Part shown: piece after piece, positions 52,501-61,726 of the stretch
Position numbering within the stretch: the first letter of the stretch is position 1
How the letters are laid out: each line of letters begins with the position of its first letter
Assembly (NCBI RefSeq): GCF_965221685.1
Contig: NZ_OZ244907.1
Direction: 5' to 3' (one strand)
Length of the DNA stretch: 64,000 bases
Origin: Palauibacter sp022826685
Lineage (GTDB): Bacteria > Gemmatimonadota > Gemmatimonadetes > Palauibacterales > Palauibacteraceae
Position numbers and translations under genes: made by a program
The notes under the pieces: model-generated
Told to the model about the DNA's origin: nothing
Database searches by the model: none
Seen by the model: the letters and a program-made list of their open reading frames with translations, nothing else

Positions 52501-52926
52501 TCAGCGCGTCACGGTGACCCGGATCGAGTCCACGGCTGCCCCCGCCGTCGCCGTCAGGGTCGTCGTCCCGACCCCAACGGCCTGCACCTCGTGCGCGAGG
52601 CCTTCGGGGTGCGCCCATGACGACGCGAACGCGACGCTCTCGGACGCCGAGTGCCATGTCACCTCCGGCGACAACACTCTCCCGTTGCGGTCCCGCACGG
52701 TCACAGCGAGACGAGCCGCGCCACCCACGACGAGGTTGACGGACGCCGGCTCCACGGTCACCGAGGCAGGTTCCGGTCCCGGTTCGTTCGGGTTCGCGAT
52801 GCCCGAACCGTCGCCATCGCCGCACGCAGCCATGGCGAACGCCAAGGTAAAAACCACCGACAGCCGGCTTCGGCCGCGCCGGGCGCCGGCTCGCCGGACA
52901 TCAACATGGAATGGAATCTCGTTCAT
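52501..52926 (-). CDS. Small Ig-like (BIG2-type) lipoprotein
   Basis: This 141-residue protein has a lipoprotein signal (LSVVFTLAFAMAACGDGDG, lipobox MAAC), a short linker (GIANPNEPGPEP) and one bacterial Ig-like domain of the group 2 type: ASVTVEPASVNLVVGGAARL, VTVRDRNGRVLSPEVTWHSA and VGVGTTTLTATAGAAVDSIR. GAGG lies about ten bases before ATG 52926; GTG 52935 is an alternative. It ends convergently with the metalloprotease gene. Role unknown; single Ig-like lipoproteins often act as adhesins or spacers. Confidence 0.78.
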   Translation of the reverse strand: MNEIPFHVDVRRAGARRGRSRLSVVFTLAFAMAACGDGDGSGIANPNEPGPEPASVTVEPASVNLVVGGAARLAVTVRDRNGRVLSPEVTWHSASESVAFASSWAHPEGLAHEVQAVGVGTTTLTATAGAAVDSIRVTVTR

Positions 52927-53056
52927 CTTCAGCACGCACCTCTACCGCACACGTGTCGGACGTTGCACCTGCGAACGCAACCGCGTACACCCGCCCCATC
53001 CGACTGATCCCCGATGGCCCCGACGACGGCTGGACCCCCGGCTGGCTGCGGCTCGG

Positions 53057-54277
53057 TTAGCTGACCGTCGCGAGGACGCGTCGGAGAGCCTCCACGTCGG
53101 ATGCGTCGTTGTAGACGTTGGGCGAGACGCGCAGGGCATCTCCACGCAGCGAGGCGTAGACGCGGGCCTCCGCGAGGCGGGCATCCATTTCGGCGAGGTC
53201 GCAGCCCGCGGGGAGGCGGACGCCGAGGATGTTTCCGGTGCGCCATTCGTCGTCCTCGATCGCCCAGCCGCGGACGCGCAGTTCGTCCGCCAGCCCGGCG
53301 AGGAGGCCACGGCAGTACTCGAGGATGTTCGCCGGGCTCCATGCGAGGATGAGGTCCAGCGCTTCGATCAACATGGGGATGAGGATGAAGTTGGATGTCT
53401 GGCCAACGTCGTATCGGGCGGCCCCTTCCCTGTATTCGTCGGTGTAGTCGACGAGCCCCTGAAAGTCCTCGGAACCGCGGCGGGAGATCCACGTTTCCTC
53501 AAGCGGCGCGCCGTCGTCGAAGCGGGCACCGTAGTAGCCGAACGCGGTCGAATAGGGCCCGAGGAGCCACTTGTACCCGACAGTGATCAACGCGTCCGGA
53601 CGAATGTGTTCGACGTCGAACGGTACGGCGCCGATGGACTGTGAGCCGTCTATGACGAGCGCGGCGCCGACTTCGCGCGCCCGCACCCCCACCGCCTCGA
53701 GATCGATCCGGGTGCCGTCCGTCCAGTGGCAGTGAGGCAGCGCCACGACGGCGGTGTCCGGCCCGATCGCTTCCAGCAGCCGTTCGTTCCAGAGCGCGGC
53801 GGACGGGGGCGGGCCGGGGCGGTCGACGGTTCGGACGTCGCATCCGTGCGCCGCCGCCTGGCGCCGCCAGGCGTAGACGTTGCTCGGGAACTGCTCGCCG
53901 AGGACGACGACGTTCTGCCCCGGTTCGAGCGGAAGATTCCGGGCCGCGACCTCGATGCCGTAGGACGCGGAGGGTGCGAGCGCGATCCGCTCGGGCGGAG
54001 CGTTGACGAGGCGCCCGAATCGCTCCCGGGCACGACCGCAGTCCGTGAAGAACTCCTCGCTCGGGAAGGGCGTGGGCGAGCACTTGCGGCGGATTCCCTC
54101 CATCCCGGCCTCCGCGACCGAGCGCGGGAGGGGTCCGAGATAGGCGCAGTTGAGGAAGTGTGCGCCCTCTTCGAGTTGAAAGAGACGCCTCTGGCACGCA
54201 AGCGTGGACTCGACCGCGATGCTCACCCGGCTGTGCGGCTCATTGGCCTCGACCCGTTCGGCGTCGCGGCCGTTCAA
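53057..54277 (-). CDS. Class V aminotransferase-fold PLP enzyme
   Basis: This 406-residue protein is a pyridoxal-phosphate enzyme of the class V group (isopenicillin-N epimerase, cysteine desulfurase and kynureninase relatives). The PLP lysine is in ITVGYKWLLGPYS, the cofactor-binding aspartate in AALVIDGSQSIGAVPFD, and the phosphate region in LAPSASYGIEVAARNLPL. A TTG start at 54277 follows the menE stop by six bases; GTG 54226 is the alternative. The substrate cannot be deduced. Its position at the end of the menaquinone operon may be convenience rather than function. Confidence 0.85.
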   Translation of the reverse strand: MNGRDAERVEANEPHSRVSIAVESTLACQRRLFQLEEGAHFLNCAYLGPLPRSVAEAGMEGIRRKCSPTPFPSEEFFTDCGRARERFGRLVNAPPERIALAPSASYGIEVAARNLPLEPGQNVVVLGEQFPSNVYAWRRQAAAHGCDVRTVDRPGPPPSAALWNERLLEAIGPDTAVVALPHCHWTDGTRIDLEAVGVRAREVGAALVIDGSQSIGAVPFDVEHIRPDALITVGYKWLLGPYSTAFGYYGARFDDGAPLEETWISRRGSEDFQGLVDYTDEYREGAARYDVGQTSNFILIPMLIEALDLILAWSPANILEYCRGLLAGLADELRVRGWAIEDDEWRTGNILGVRLPAGCDLAEMDARLAEARVYASLRGDALRVSPNVYNDASDVEALRRVLATVS

Positions 54278-54283
54278 GCTTCG

Positions 54284-55840
54284 TCATGAGGGAGCAGCTC
54301 CCGCTGGGGGTTCGACTTCAAGATCTTCGCCAGCGCCCTCCGATGTCAAAGAAGGCGCCGATTCGACGAGGAGCGCTCTCAGTCGGGCGCGGTCCACCTT
54401 GCCCGTCGCCGTCCGGGGGAGACGATCGAGCACCTCCCAGCGGCGGGGCACGCGCGGACCCGACAGCCGTTCGCGGCACCACGGATCGAGCCGGGCGGGG
54501 AGGTCGGGCTCTTCGCCGGCAACGACGGCGACCACGACCTGCCCCCACCGGTGATCCGGCACGCCGATGACGGCGGTTTCCCGCACGTCCGGATGGGTGG
54601 CGAGCACGGCTTCGACGTGTGCCGGGTCGACGTTCGCTCCTCCGCTCACGATCCGGTCGCGCAGCCGCCCCGTCACCTCCAGGCGACCCTGCTCGTCGAG
54701 ACGACCGAGGTCGCCCGTCGCGAACCAGGCGTCGGTGGGCCGCGCGGACTCTCCGACGTATCCCCGGAACAGCGTGTCGCCGCGCACCTCGATGTGCCCT
54801 CGGGCGGGCGCGCCGGCCGACCCTTCGCCGGCGTCGCCGGGGGGGCGGATCCGCACTTCGACGCCGGTCAGCGGGACGCCGGCCGACCGGTCGCCGGCGC
54901 GCACCTCCGCCGGAGTCGCCGTGGTGACTTGCGACCCCGCCTCGGTCAATCCGTACGTCAGCGCGATCGGCCACCCGGCGGACAGCGCCCGCTCCGCCAG
55001 GTCCGGCGGGGTCGCCGCGCCGCCGAGCAGGACGGCGCGCAGTGAGCCCGGCGGCCGGGCGCCGGCGGCCAGCAGCCCGTGCAGCATGGCCGGCACGAGC
55101 GAGAGGTGCGTCACGGCGAGCTCGCCGAGCGCCCGGGCGACGGAGGCGGCGTCGAACCGCGGCCCCGCCAGCGCGACCGTGGCGCCCGCGGCCGCGGCCC
55201 TCAGCGGCACGGCGAGCCCTCCGACGTGCGCCCAGGCAAGCGTCGCGAGCCACCGGTCGTCCGCGCCGAATCCGAGGCGCTCGTTCGAGGCGATCGCGTT
55301 CGCGCGCAGCGACCCCCATTCGTGGGCGACGAAGCGGGGCAGGCCGTCGGTTCCGGAGGTGGGGAGGATGACGCCGGCCCCGGGGAGATCCCCCTGTACG
55401 GGAGGTGCCACTGCAGCGGGGAGATGCGCCGGAGCAGGGTCCCGCACATGCAGGGCGATCTCTCCGATCCCGGGGACCGCGAGTGCCCGCGACCTCCACC
55501 CGGGCGTCGGCCACGCCGCAGCCCTCCCCGTGAGGGCGGCGGCCGGCTGGAGCGCCGCGACGAAAGCGTCCCGCTCATGCGACGTCCACTCCGCGTGTGC
55601 GGGCGCGAGCACCCAGGCACCCCCCGGCGCGGCTTCCTGCGCGACCGCGGCCAGGGCGGCCGCGCCGGCCGGATCCAACGGAAACTGGTGAGCGACGACG
55701 GCCCCCGCCTCGACTCCCTCTTCCTCCAGGACCCCGGCCACCGTGCCGCTCGCGGCGCGGATCTCGGCGGCGGACCACGCCCGCTCTCGCGACACGAGCG
55801 CGAGGGACAGGGCCGAGGCGGGAGTCGCGGGTTCGTTCAC
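54284..55840 (-). CDS. menE: 2-succinylbenzoate-CoA ligase
   Basis: This 518-residue member of the ANL superfamily activates 2-succinylbenzoate with ATP and CoA in menaquinone synthesis. Visible motifs are the P-loop VILPTSGTDGLPRFVAHEWG, the adenine-site ALTYGLTEAGSQVT, AWFATGDLGRLDEQGRLEVT and the C-terminal PRTATGKVDRARLRALL with the catalytic lysine. The P-loop has R where many family members have K (GxPK). GTG 55840 overlaps the menA stop (GTGA), so menA and menE are coupled. Located between menA and the aminotransferase gene. Confidence 0.88.
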   Translation of the reverse strand: MNEPATPASALSLALVSRERAWSAAEIRAASGTVAGVLEEEGVEAGAVVAHQFPLDPAGAAALAAVAQEAAPGGAWVLAPAHAEWTSHERDAFVAALQPAAALTGRAAAWPTPGWRSRALAVPGIGEIALHVRDPAPAHLPAAVAPPVQGDLPGAGVILPTSGTDGLPRFVAHEWGSLRANAIASNERLGFGADDRWLATLAWAHVGGLAVPLRAAAAGATVALAGPRFDAASVARALGELAVTHLSLVPAMLHGLLAAGARPPGSLRAVLLGGAATPPDLAERALSAGWPIALTYGLTEAGSQVTTATPAEVRAGDRSAGVPLTGVEVRIRPPGDAGEGSAGAPARGHIEVRGDTLFRGYVGESARPTDAWFATGDLGRLDEQGRLEVTGRLRDRIVSGGANVDPAHVEAVLATHPDVRETAVIGVPDHRWGQVVVAVVAGEEPDLPARLDPWCRERLSGPRVPRRWEVLDRLPRTATGKVDRARLRALLVESAPSLTSEGAGEDLEVEPPAGAAPS

Positions 55841-56730
55841 CACAGGCAGCCGACCGCGAACAGGAGACCCCAGGCCCCGGTCGTCCTCGCCGTGGCGGCG
55901 AGCGCGGGGTTGAGCGTCCGCGGGTCCTTGTACGTCCACACGACCCTCAGCGGAGCGATCGCGAACAGAGCCGCGCCCGACGCGAGCAGCGTCCCCGGAG
56001 GCCACCATCCCGCCATGACGCCGACCGGCGGCACGGCCGCGGCAACGGCGACGAGCAGCGAATATTGGATCCGCGTCGCCGACGGGCCGATCCGTACCGC
56101 CAGCGTGCGCTTCCCCGCCGCGGCATCCGTCGTGATGTCGCGCAGATTGTTCACGACCAGGATCGCCGTGGCGAGCGCCCCCGCGCCGAATCCCGCGAGC
56201 AGCGCCTCGGGCGCCCAGCGGAGGAGCTGCACGTAATACGTGCCGGCCACGGCGACGGGACCGAACAGGATCAGCACGGCCAAATCGCCCAGCCCGTGGT
56301 AGCCGTACGGCCACGGCCCACCCGTGTAGCAGACCGCCAGCAGGATCGAGCCCACGCCGATCCACACGACCGGCCATCCGCCCACGTTCACGAGATAGAC
56401 GCCCACCGCAAAGGCGAGAGCGAACGATACCGCCGCCCCGAGCCGGACGGCGGCCGCGGTCAGGAGGCCTGTCTGCGTGACCCGCGGAGTGCCGAGCCGG
56501 TCGGCCGTGTCCGCGCCGCGCGCAAAGTCGGAGTAGTCGTTCGCGAAGTTCGTGCCGATCTGAATGAGCAGTGCGGCGCCGAGCGCCGCCAGAAAGGGCG
56601 CGACGGAGAAGCCGCCGTCCTTCCACGCCAACCCGCCGCCCGCGATCACGGGCCCCGCAGCGGCCGGCAGCGTGCGCAGGCGCGCGCCGGCGATCCACGC
56701 GCCCGCGCTGCCGGGCGTTACGGGCGCCAA
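55837..56730 (-). CDS. menA: 1,4-dihydroxy-2-naphthoate polyprenyltransferase
   Basis: This 297-residue integral membrane protein attaches the polyprenyl chain to the naphthoate ring of menaquinone. The two aspartate-rich motifs are clear: TNFANDYSDFARGADTADRL and VNNLRDITTDAAAGKRTLAV. About eight to nine hydrophobic helices surround them. The start is taken as TTG 56730, which overlaps the end of menB by 13 bases; there is no ATG near the conserved N-terminus AWIAGARLRTLPAA, so the start is less sure than the identity. Confidence 0.9.
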   Translation of the reverse strand: MAPVTPGSAGAWIAGARLRTLPAAAGPVIAGGGLAWKDGGFSVAPFLAALGAALLIQIGTNFANDYSDFARGADTADRLGTPRVTQTGLLTAAAVRLGAAVSFALAFAVGVYLVNVGGWPVVWIGVGSILLAVCYTGGPWPYGYHGLGDLAVLILFGPVAVAGTYYVQLLRWAPEALLAGFGAGALATAILVVNNLRDITTDAAAGKRTLAVRIGPSATRIQYSLLVAVAAAVPPVGVMAGWWPPGTLLASGAALFAIAPLRVVWTYKDPRTLNPALAATARTTGAWGLLFAVGCLW

Positions 56731-57578
56731 GGGTACTGTCGGAAGTTCGGCGCGCGCTTCTCGAGGAACGCGTTCTTCCCTTCCTGGCCCTCCTCCGTCA
56801 TGTAGAAGAGCATCGTCGCGTGACCCGCGAGTTCCTGGAGCCCGGCCTGCCCATCGCAGTCCGCGTTCATTGCCGCCTTCAGGCACCGGATCGCGAGCGG
56901 GCTCTTCCCCAGAATCTCGCGCGCCCAGTCGACCCCCTCCGCTTCCATCCGCGCGAGCGGCACGACCTTGTTCACGAGCCCCATCCGCTCCGCTTCCTCC
57001 GCTCCGTACTGCCGGCACAGGTACCAGATCTCGCGCGCCTTCTTCTGTCCCACCGACCGCGCCAGGTACGAGGAACCGAACCCCCCGTCGAAGCTCCCCA
57101 CCTTCGGCCCCGTCTGTCCGAACACGGCGTTGTCCGCCGCGATCGTGAGATCGCACACGACATGCAGTACATGCCCGCCGCCGATCGCGTACCCGGCGAC
57201 GAGCGCGATGACCGGCTTCGGCATCGAGCGGATGAGGCGCTGGAGCTCGAGGACGTTGAGGCGCGCGACGCCGTCCTTCCCCACATATCCGGCGGTCCCG
57301 CGCACGCGCTGGTCGCCACCGGAGCAGAAGGCCCACTTCCCGTCCCTCGAAGGTCCGTTGCCGGTGAGGAGGACGACGCCGATCTCCTCGTCATCTCTCG
57401 CGTCCTGAAACGCCTCGTACATCTCGAACAGCGTGTCGGGACGGAACGCGTTGCGAACCTCGGGTCGGTTGAAGGCGATGCGGGCGATCCCGTCGCTCTT
57501 GTGATAGGTGATGTCCCGGTAGTCGCCGGCCGGCTCCCAGTCGACACCGCTTTCCGGGGGGGAAAAGGTCTCTGCCAT
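56718..57578 (-). CDS. menB: 1,4-dihydroxy-2-naphthoyl-CoA synthase
   Basis: This 286-residue crotonase-fold enzyme closes the second ring in menaquinone synthesis. The match is close: DITYHKSDGIARIAFNRPEV, WAFCSGGDQRVRG, GYAIGGGHVLHVVCDLTIAA, NAVFGQTGPKVGSFDGGFGS and YLARSVGQKKAREIWYLCRQ. GGAGAACCCGAG precedes the ATG. The length is standard. It is 13 bases downstream of menD and overlaps menA, so the three are co-translated in order menD-menB-menA. Confidence 0.96.
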   Translation of the reverse strand: MAETFSPPESGVDWEPAGDYRDITYHKSDGIARIAFNRPEVRNAFRPDTLFEMYEAFQDARDDEEIGVVLLTGNGPSRDGKWAFCSGGDQRVRGTAGYVGKDGVARLNVLELQRLIRSMPKPVIALVAGYAIGGGHVLHVVCDLTIAADNAVFGQTGPKVGSFDGGFGSSYLARSVGQKKAREIWYLCRQYGAEEAERMGLVNKVVPLARMEAEGVDWAREILGKSPLAIRCLKAAMNADCDGQAGLQELAGHATMLFYMTEEGQEGKNAFLEKRAPNFRQYPWRP

Positions 57579-57591
57579 CTCGGGTTCTCCC

Positions 57592-59355
57592 TCAGATCTC
57601 GCGGCGCGCCGCCTCCTTCGCGCTTTCGATCGCGGCGGTGCGCTGCTGCCAGTTGTGGTCACGCTCGATGCACGCCTCCGTGAGGCGAAGGCCGCGGCCC
57701 TCCGCCTTCGGGCCCGGCGCCTTCACCGCCTCCCGCAATTCGGCGGCCGACGAGACGAGACGGTGCGGGATTCCGGCGGCGGCGGCAACCGCGCCGAGAT
57801 CGACGGACTGGGGCATGACGACGTACGGGGTGAAGGGCGGATCGTGCTCGCGGATCGGCAGCATGTGGAAGATGCCGCCGCCGCGGTTCTGGATGACGAC
57901 GAGGTGGAGCGAGATGCCGGGCGGGCGATCCACGAGCAGCGCCCCCACATCGTGTAGCAGCGTGAGGTCGCCGATGAGCGCGGCCGCGGGCCGTCCCGCG
58001 GCGGCCGCGGCGCCGAGTGCCGCGCTCACGTTGCCATCGATCCCGCTCGCGCCCCGCAGACCGAGCGGGCGCAGCGGTCGATCCGTCGCGCGCGTGAAGG
58101 CGTCCACGTCGCGAATCGGCATCGAGTTGCCGATGAACCAGGGCGTCCCGTCCGGGAGGCTTCGCGCCATGGTGTCGGCAACGGCGCCCTCGAACCAGGT
58201 CCCCGCCAGCGACGGCTCGACCGCCAGCCGCGCCGCGCGGTCCACTGCCCGCCACCGCTCGACCCAAGCCTCTTCCGCTTCCCCGGAGTCGGTCGCGGCC
58301 GCACGCTCGAGAGTCGCGACGGGATCGCCCGTTAGCGGGCGCGCGCTCGTTGCGAGATGATCCCGCCAGCGGTGCGTCGCGTCGAGCACGAACTGGGGCG
58401 CGTCCGCGTGCCGCTCCAGGTAGCGACAGACCGCCGCGGAGGTCGGCGCGCGGCCGACGCGAACGATCAGATCGGGTCGGAGCGCCGCGGCGACGTCATC
58501 GGCCCGGAGCGAGAGATCGGCGCTGCTCATCGTCCAGCGCTCCGCGCCGGAGCCGAAACGGGCGCCGGAGAGCGGATCGGCGATGAGCGGAACGCGAACC
58601 CGGCGCGCCAGCGCCAGGACGGCGCGGCCGATCCCGGACCGCCGGTTGGGACCGCAGACGATCAGCGGTCGCCGCGCGCCTTGCAGCAGGGCGGCGAGTT
58701 CGCCACCGGCGTCCGGCGGCAGCGTTCCGGGAGCGTCGTCGGGCGTCGCGGAGCCGGGGAGGCGCGGCTCCAGACCGGGGGGCACGTCGCCCGCGACGTG
58801 GACCGGCTCGAGCGGCTTCGCGAACTGAACGTTCAGATGCACCGGTCCCGCGGGAGACCCGAGCGCCGCACGCCACGCCGCCTCGACCGCGGCTCCAAGG
58901 CGCGCGAGCCCCGCGGCCGTCGGTTCCGGAAGCGCAAGGTCAATGGATCGCCGGGGGTACCGGCCGAAGAGATCCCGCTGGTCGATCGTCTGGTTCGCAT
59001 CCGTTCCCCTCAGCGCCGCCGGCCGGTCCGCCGTCAGCGCGAGGAACGGGATCTCGCTCCGGCTCGCTTCCACAACCGCCGGAAAGAGGTTGGCCGCAGC
59101 GGTGCCGGACGTAGTGACGACCGCAGCCGGCCGTCCGCTCGCCGCGCCCACGCCCAGAGCGAAGAAGCCGGCGCTCCGTTCATCCACATGGGGGTGAAGG
59201 GTGAACCGGTGGTCCGCGGCCAGCGCCTCTACGAGGGGGGCCGAGCGGGATCCGGAACCGATGCAGGCGTGCGACACTCCGCGCCGCCCGAGCCCGTCGA
59301 CGAGCGCCCGCGCCCACAGTGCGTTCCGATTGGGCGCGGCCGGCGTCCGGCTCAC
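57592..59355 (-). CDS. menD: 2-succinyl-5-enolpyruvyl-6-hydroxy-3-cyclohexene-1-carboxylate synthase
   Basis: This 587-residue thiamine-diphosphate enzyme joins isochorismate and 2-oxoglutarate. Family segments are SHACIGSGSRSAPLVEALAA, AAVVTTSGTAAANLFPAVVE, RGTDANQTIDQRDLFGRY, PWFIGNSMPIRDVDAFTR and GLRGASGIDGNVSAALGAAA, the last two in the cofactor-binding half. GTG 59355 overlaps the menF stop (GTGA). No signal or membrane segment is seen, as expected for a cytoplasmic enzyme. Confidence 0.93.
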   Translation of the reverse strand: MSRTPAAPNRNALWARALVDGLGRRGVSHACIGSGSRSAPLVEALAADHRFTLHPHVDERSAGFFALGVGAASGRPAAVVTTSGTAAANLFPAVVEASRSEIPFLALTADRPAALRGTDANQTIDQRDLFGRYPRRSIDLALPEPTAAGLARLGAAVEAAWRAALGSPAGPVHLNVQFAKPLEPVHVAGDVPPGLEPRLPGSATPDDAPGTLPPDAGGELAALLQGARRPLIVCGPNRRSGIGRAVLALARRVRVPLIADPLSGARFGSGAERWTMSSADLSLRADDVAAALRPDLIVRVGRAPTSAAVCRYLERHADAPQFVLDATHRWRDHLATSARPLTGDPVATLERAAATDSGEAEEAWVERWRAVDRAARLAVEPSLAGTWFEGAVADTMARSLPDGTPWFIGNSMPIRDVDAFTRATDRPLRPLGLRGASGIDGNVSAALGAAAAAGRPAAALIGDLTLLHDVGALLVDRPPGISLHLVVIQNRGGGIFHMLPIREHDPPFTPYVVMPQSVDLGAVAAAAGIPHRLVSSAAELREAVKAPGPKAEGRGLRLTEACIERDHNWQQRTAAIESAKEAARREI

Positions 59356-60785
59356 CGCATCCGCGCGACACCGAGCGCCGCGAGCATCGTCTGCAGCTTC
59401 ACCCGGGTCTCGTCCCATTCCGCCCGAGCCCGGGAGTTGCTCACGAGGCCCGCGGCAGCGTAGAGCCGAAAGAGCGGTCCCCTGGCGACGCCGCCCCGCA
59501 ATGCCGGAGCGAACTCCCCGTCACCCTCTTCGTCGAACCAGCCGACCGGACCCGCGTACCAGCCGCGACTTTCCGTCTCGCGCGCCCGGATCATTTCGAG
59601 GGCGTTGGCGCGCGGGTCACCGCACACGGCTGCGGTGGGATGGAGCTTCTCCACAAGCGACAGGATATGCGTCCCGGGTCGCGTCTCCGCCTCCAGGTCC
59701 GTGCGCAGGTGCTGGATCCGCGGCAGGCGCAGGAGGGCGGGCTCCGGGATCGCTCCGATCCGGACACCGCCCTGGCGCAGCCGTTCGACGATGTCCTCGA
59801 CAACGACGAGGTGTTCCTCCCGGTTCTTGCGGCTATCGATCAACTGGCGGCCGAGCCAGGCGTCCGATGCCGGATCCGAGCCGCGCGGCGTCGACCCCCC
59901 GACCGCCATCGTGCGAAAACGCCGGCCGCGCAGCGAACCGATCAACTCGGGGGCGGCACCGACGAGGAAGCGGTCGCGCGCGAACTGCATCAGGTAGAGG
60001 TGCGCGAGCGGGTTCGCCGTGCGCAGAGCGGTGAGAACCGCGGCGGAGTCCGGCGGTCTCCCGAGCGTGATGTCGATGGAGCGCGCGAGCACGACCTTTC
60101 GCACCCGGCCGGACCGGATCTCGTCGAGGATCTCGTTCACGGCGCGCTGCCATTGCCGCCGATCCACGAGTTCCTGGATCGCGGTCGCGGACGGGACGGG
60201 CCCCGGCGTCGCCCCATGGCGCTCGAGCCTGGCCAGTTGCTCGCGCGTGCGCGTCGCGCGGCGGCGGAGTCGATCGATGGCCCGATCGCCGGAGGTGCCG
60301 GCGTCGAAGCGGCGCGTCACCGTCAGCCACGCGCCACGTTCGTCCGCCTCGACCTCGTAGGCCGGCAGCACGAAGCGCGCACCCGGGAACGCCTCCCAGA
60401 AGCCCGGCTCCCGATCCGCACGTCGCGCGGGGTCGAAGGCGAAGCCGCCGTGCATGCGCGGCCGCCGCGCCTCCCCGTCCAGGTCGAGGACCCACGGTTC
60501 AGAGAACAGCGTCGCCGCGCGCTCCCGCGTCCAGGCGATCAGATCTCCGGGCGGGGGTCCCGGCACGCCCTCCCGGCTGTCGATCTCCGCAGCGGAGCCC
60601 GCGTGCGCGATCCAGTGCGGGCCGCTCTGCCAGAAGCCGCGCACGCCGACCGTCGGCGAGGCGAGCACGGCCTCGGGCTCGATGCTCGGCAAACGCAGCG
60701 TCACGCTGGCGAAATAACCCGCCCCGCGCGCGGCTTCGACCGCCTCCTCCGCCCGCTTCTCGCGGGAGGGCCGCGCCGCCTTCAT
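59352..60785 (-). CDS. menF: Isochorismate synthase
   Basis: This 477-residue protein belongs to the chorismate-binding family and should convert chorismate to isochorismate, the first committed menaquinone step. Motifs are KVVLARSIDITLGRPPDSAA, FLVGAAPELIGSLRGRRFRT, HLVVVEDIVERLRQGG, LHPTAAVCGDPRANALEMIR and FRLYAAAGLVSNSRARAEWD. Some are looser than usual, for example AAAGLVSNS where AGAGIVxGS is common, so activity is likely but not certain. The ATG at 60785 lies in a 14-bp tandem repeat and overlaps the stop of the deacetylase-like gene (ATGA). Confidence 0.88.
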   Translation of the reverse strand: MKAARPSREKRAEEAVEAARGAGYFASVTLRLPSIEPEAVLASPTVGVRGFWQSGPHWIAHAGSAAEIDSREGVPGPPPGDLIAWTRERAATLFSEPWVLDLDGEARRPRMHGGFAFDPARRADREPGFWEAFPGARFVLPAYEVEADERGAWLTVTRRFDAGTSGDRAIDRLRRRATRTREQLARLERHGATPGPVPSATAIQELVDRRQWQRAVNEILDEIRSGRVRKVVLARSIDITLGRPPDSAAVLTALRTANPLAHLYLMQFARDRFLVGAAPELIGSLRGRRFRTMAVGGSTPRGSDPASDAWLGRQLIDSRKNREEHLVVVEDIVERLRQGGVRIGAIPEPALLRLPRIQHLRTDLEAETRPGTHILSLVEKLHPTAAVCGDPRANALEMIRARETESRGWYAGPVGWFDEEGDGEFAPALRGGVARGPLFRLYAAAGLVSNSRARAEWDETRVKLQTMLAALGVARMR

Positions 60786-61726
60786 GCCGTCGCCCTCATG
60801 CCGTCGCCTTCATGCCGTCGCCCTTCGATCTCGCGCGCCGTCCTGTGCGCGATCGCGTGCAGTTCCGCCGTCTGTCGGGGCGTGGCCGCGTACCCGCCCG
60901 ACAGGAGGAGCGTGAGCGGGAGCCCCTCCCCGCGCAACGTGCCGATGACCCACCGATCCCTTCGCTCCAGACCGGCGCGTGTGAGCGCGAGACGCCCGAA
61001 ACGATCGCCGGCGACGACATCCACGCCGGCAAGGTAGAACACGAGGTCGGGACGCGACCGGGTCACGGCCTCGGGAAGGAATCGTCGCAGCGCCTCCTCG
61101 TATTCCTCGTCTCCCGCGCCATCGGGCAGAGCCACATCGAGATCCGATGGGGTGGGCCTGAAGGGGTAGTTCCCCGCCCCGTGCATGGAGAAGGTGAAGG
61201 TGTCGGGGTCATCGGCGAACACGGCTGCGGTGCCGTTCCCCTGGTGGACATCGAGATCCACGACGAGCGCACGGCGAATCCACCCGCCGCGCCGCAGCAC
61301 CCTGATGGCGACGCCCACGTCGTTCAGGACGCAAAACCCCTCTCCGTGATCCGGAAACGCATGGTGCGTCCCTCCGGCCAGATTCGCCGCCACTCCATCT
61401 TCCAGCGCCATCCACGCCGCATTGACGGTGCCCCGGACGGCGAGTCGTGACCGGCGCACGAGCGCGGGCGACCACGGGAGCCCGAGGCGTCGCTCCTCCG
61501 CGCGCCCGAGAGTGCCGTGCCGGAGCTTGTAGAGGTACTCCGGCGTGTGCACGAGCGCCAAGTCCTCCCACGCGGCCTGCTCCGGCTCGACGATGTCCTT
61601 CGGCCCGACGATCCCGTCGCGTTCGAGGATCTGCCTCAGCGCGAGGAACTTTCCCATCGGGAAGCGGTGGCCCGCGGGCAGCGGCACCGTGTACCCGGCG
61701 CTGTAGGCGACGCGGAGCCTCGACAC
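60782..61726 (-). CDS. Histone-deacetylase-superfamily zinc hydrolase
   Basis: From GTG 61726 the 314-residue product matches the HDAC/AcuC/acetylpolyamine amidohydrolase superfamily: VPLPAGHRFPMGKFLALRQI, GGTHHAFPDHGEGFCVLNDV with the catalytic histidine pair, ALVVDLDVHQGNGTAAVF with zinc ligands D and H, FTFSMHGAGNYPFRP and YLAGVDVVAGDRFGRLALTR with the third ligand, and LLLSGGYAATP with the transition-state tyrosine. It removes an acyl group from an amine or lysine; the natural substrate is unknown. The GTG overlaps the TonB receptor stop by one base and the TGA overlaps menF. Confidence 0.9.
   Translation of the reverse strand: MSRLRVAYSAGYTVPLPAGHRFPMGKFLALRQILERDGIVGPKDIVEPEQAAWEDLALVHTPEYLYKLRHGTLGRAEERRLGLPWSPALVRRSRLAVRGTVNAAWMALEDGVAANLAGGTHHAFPDHGEGFCVLNDVGVAIRVLRRGGWIRRALVVDLDVHQGNGTAAVFADDPDTFTFSMHGAGNYPFRPTPSDLDVALPDGAGDEEYEEALRRFLPEAVTRSRPDLVFYLAGVDVVAGDRFGRLALTRAGLERRDRWVIGTLRGEGLPLTLLLSGGYAATPRQTAELHAIAHRTAREIEGRRHEGDGMRATA
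60783..60824 (-). repeat. Three tandem 14-bp units at the deacetylase-like/menF junction
   Basis: The units at 60783-60796, 60797-60810 and 60811-60824 read AGGGCGACGGCATG or AAGGCGACGGCATG on the minus strand. Each has a Shine-Dalgarno-like A(A/G)GGCG and an ATG. Because 14 is not a multiple of three, the deacetylase-like gene reads the same sequence in all three frames (EGRRH, EGDG, MRATA-stop). Only the last ATG (60785) opens menF. Confidence 0.9.
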
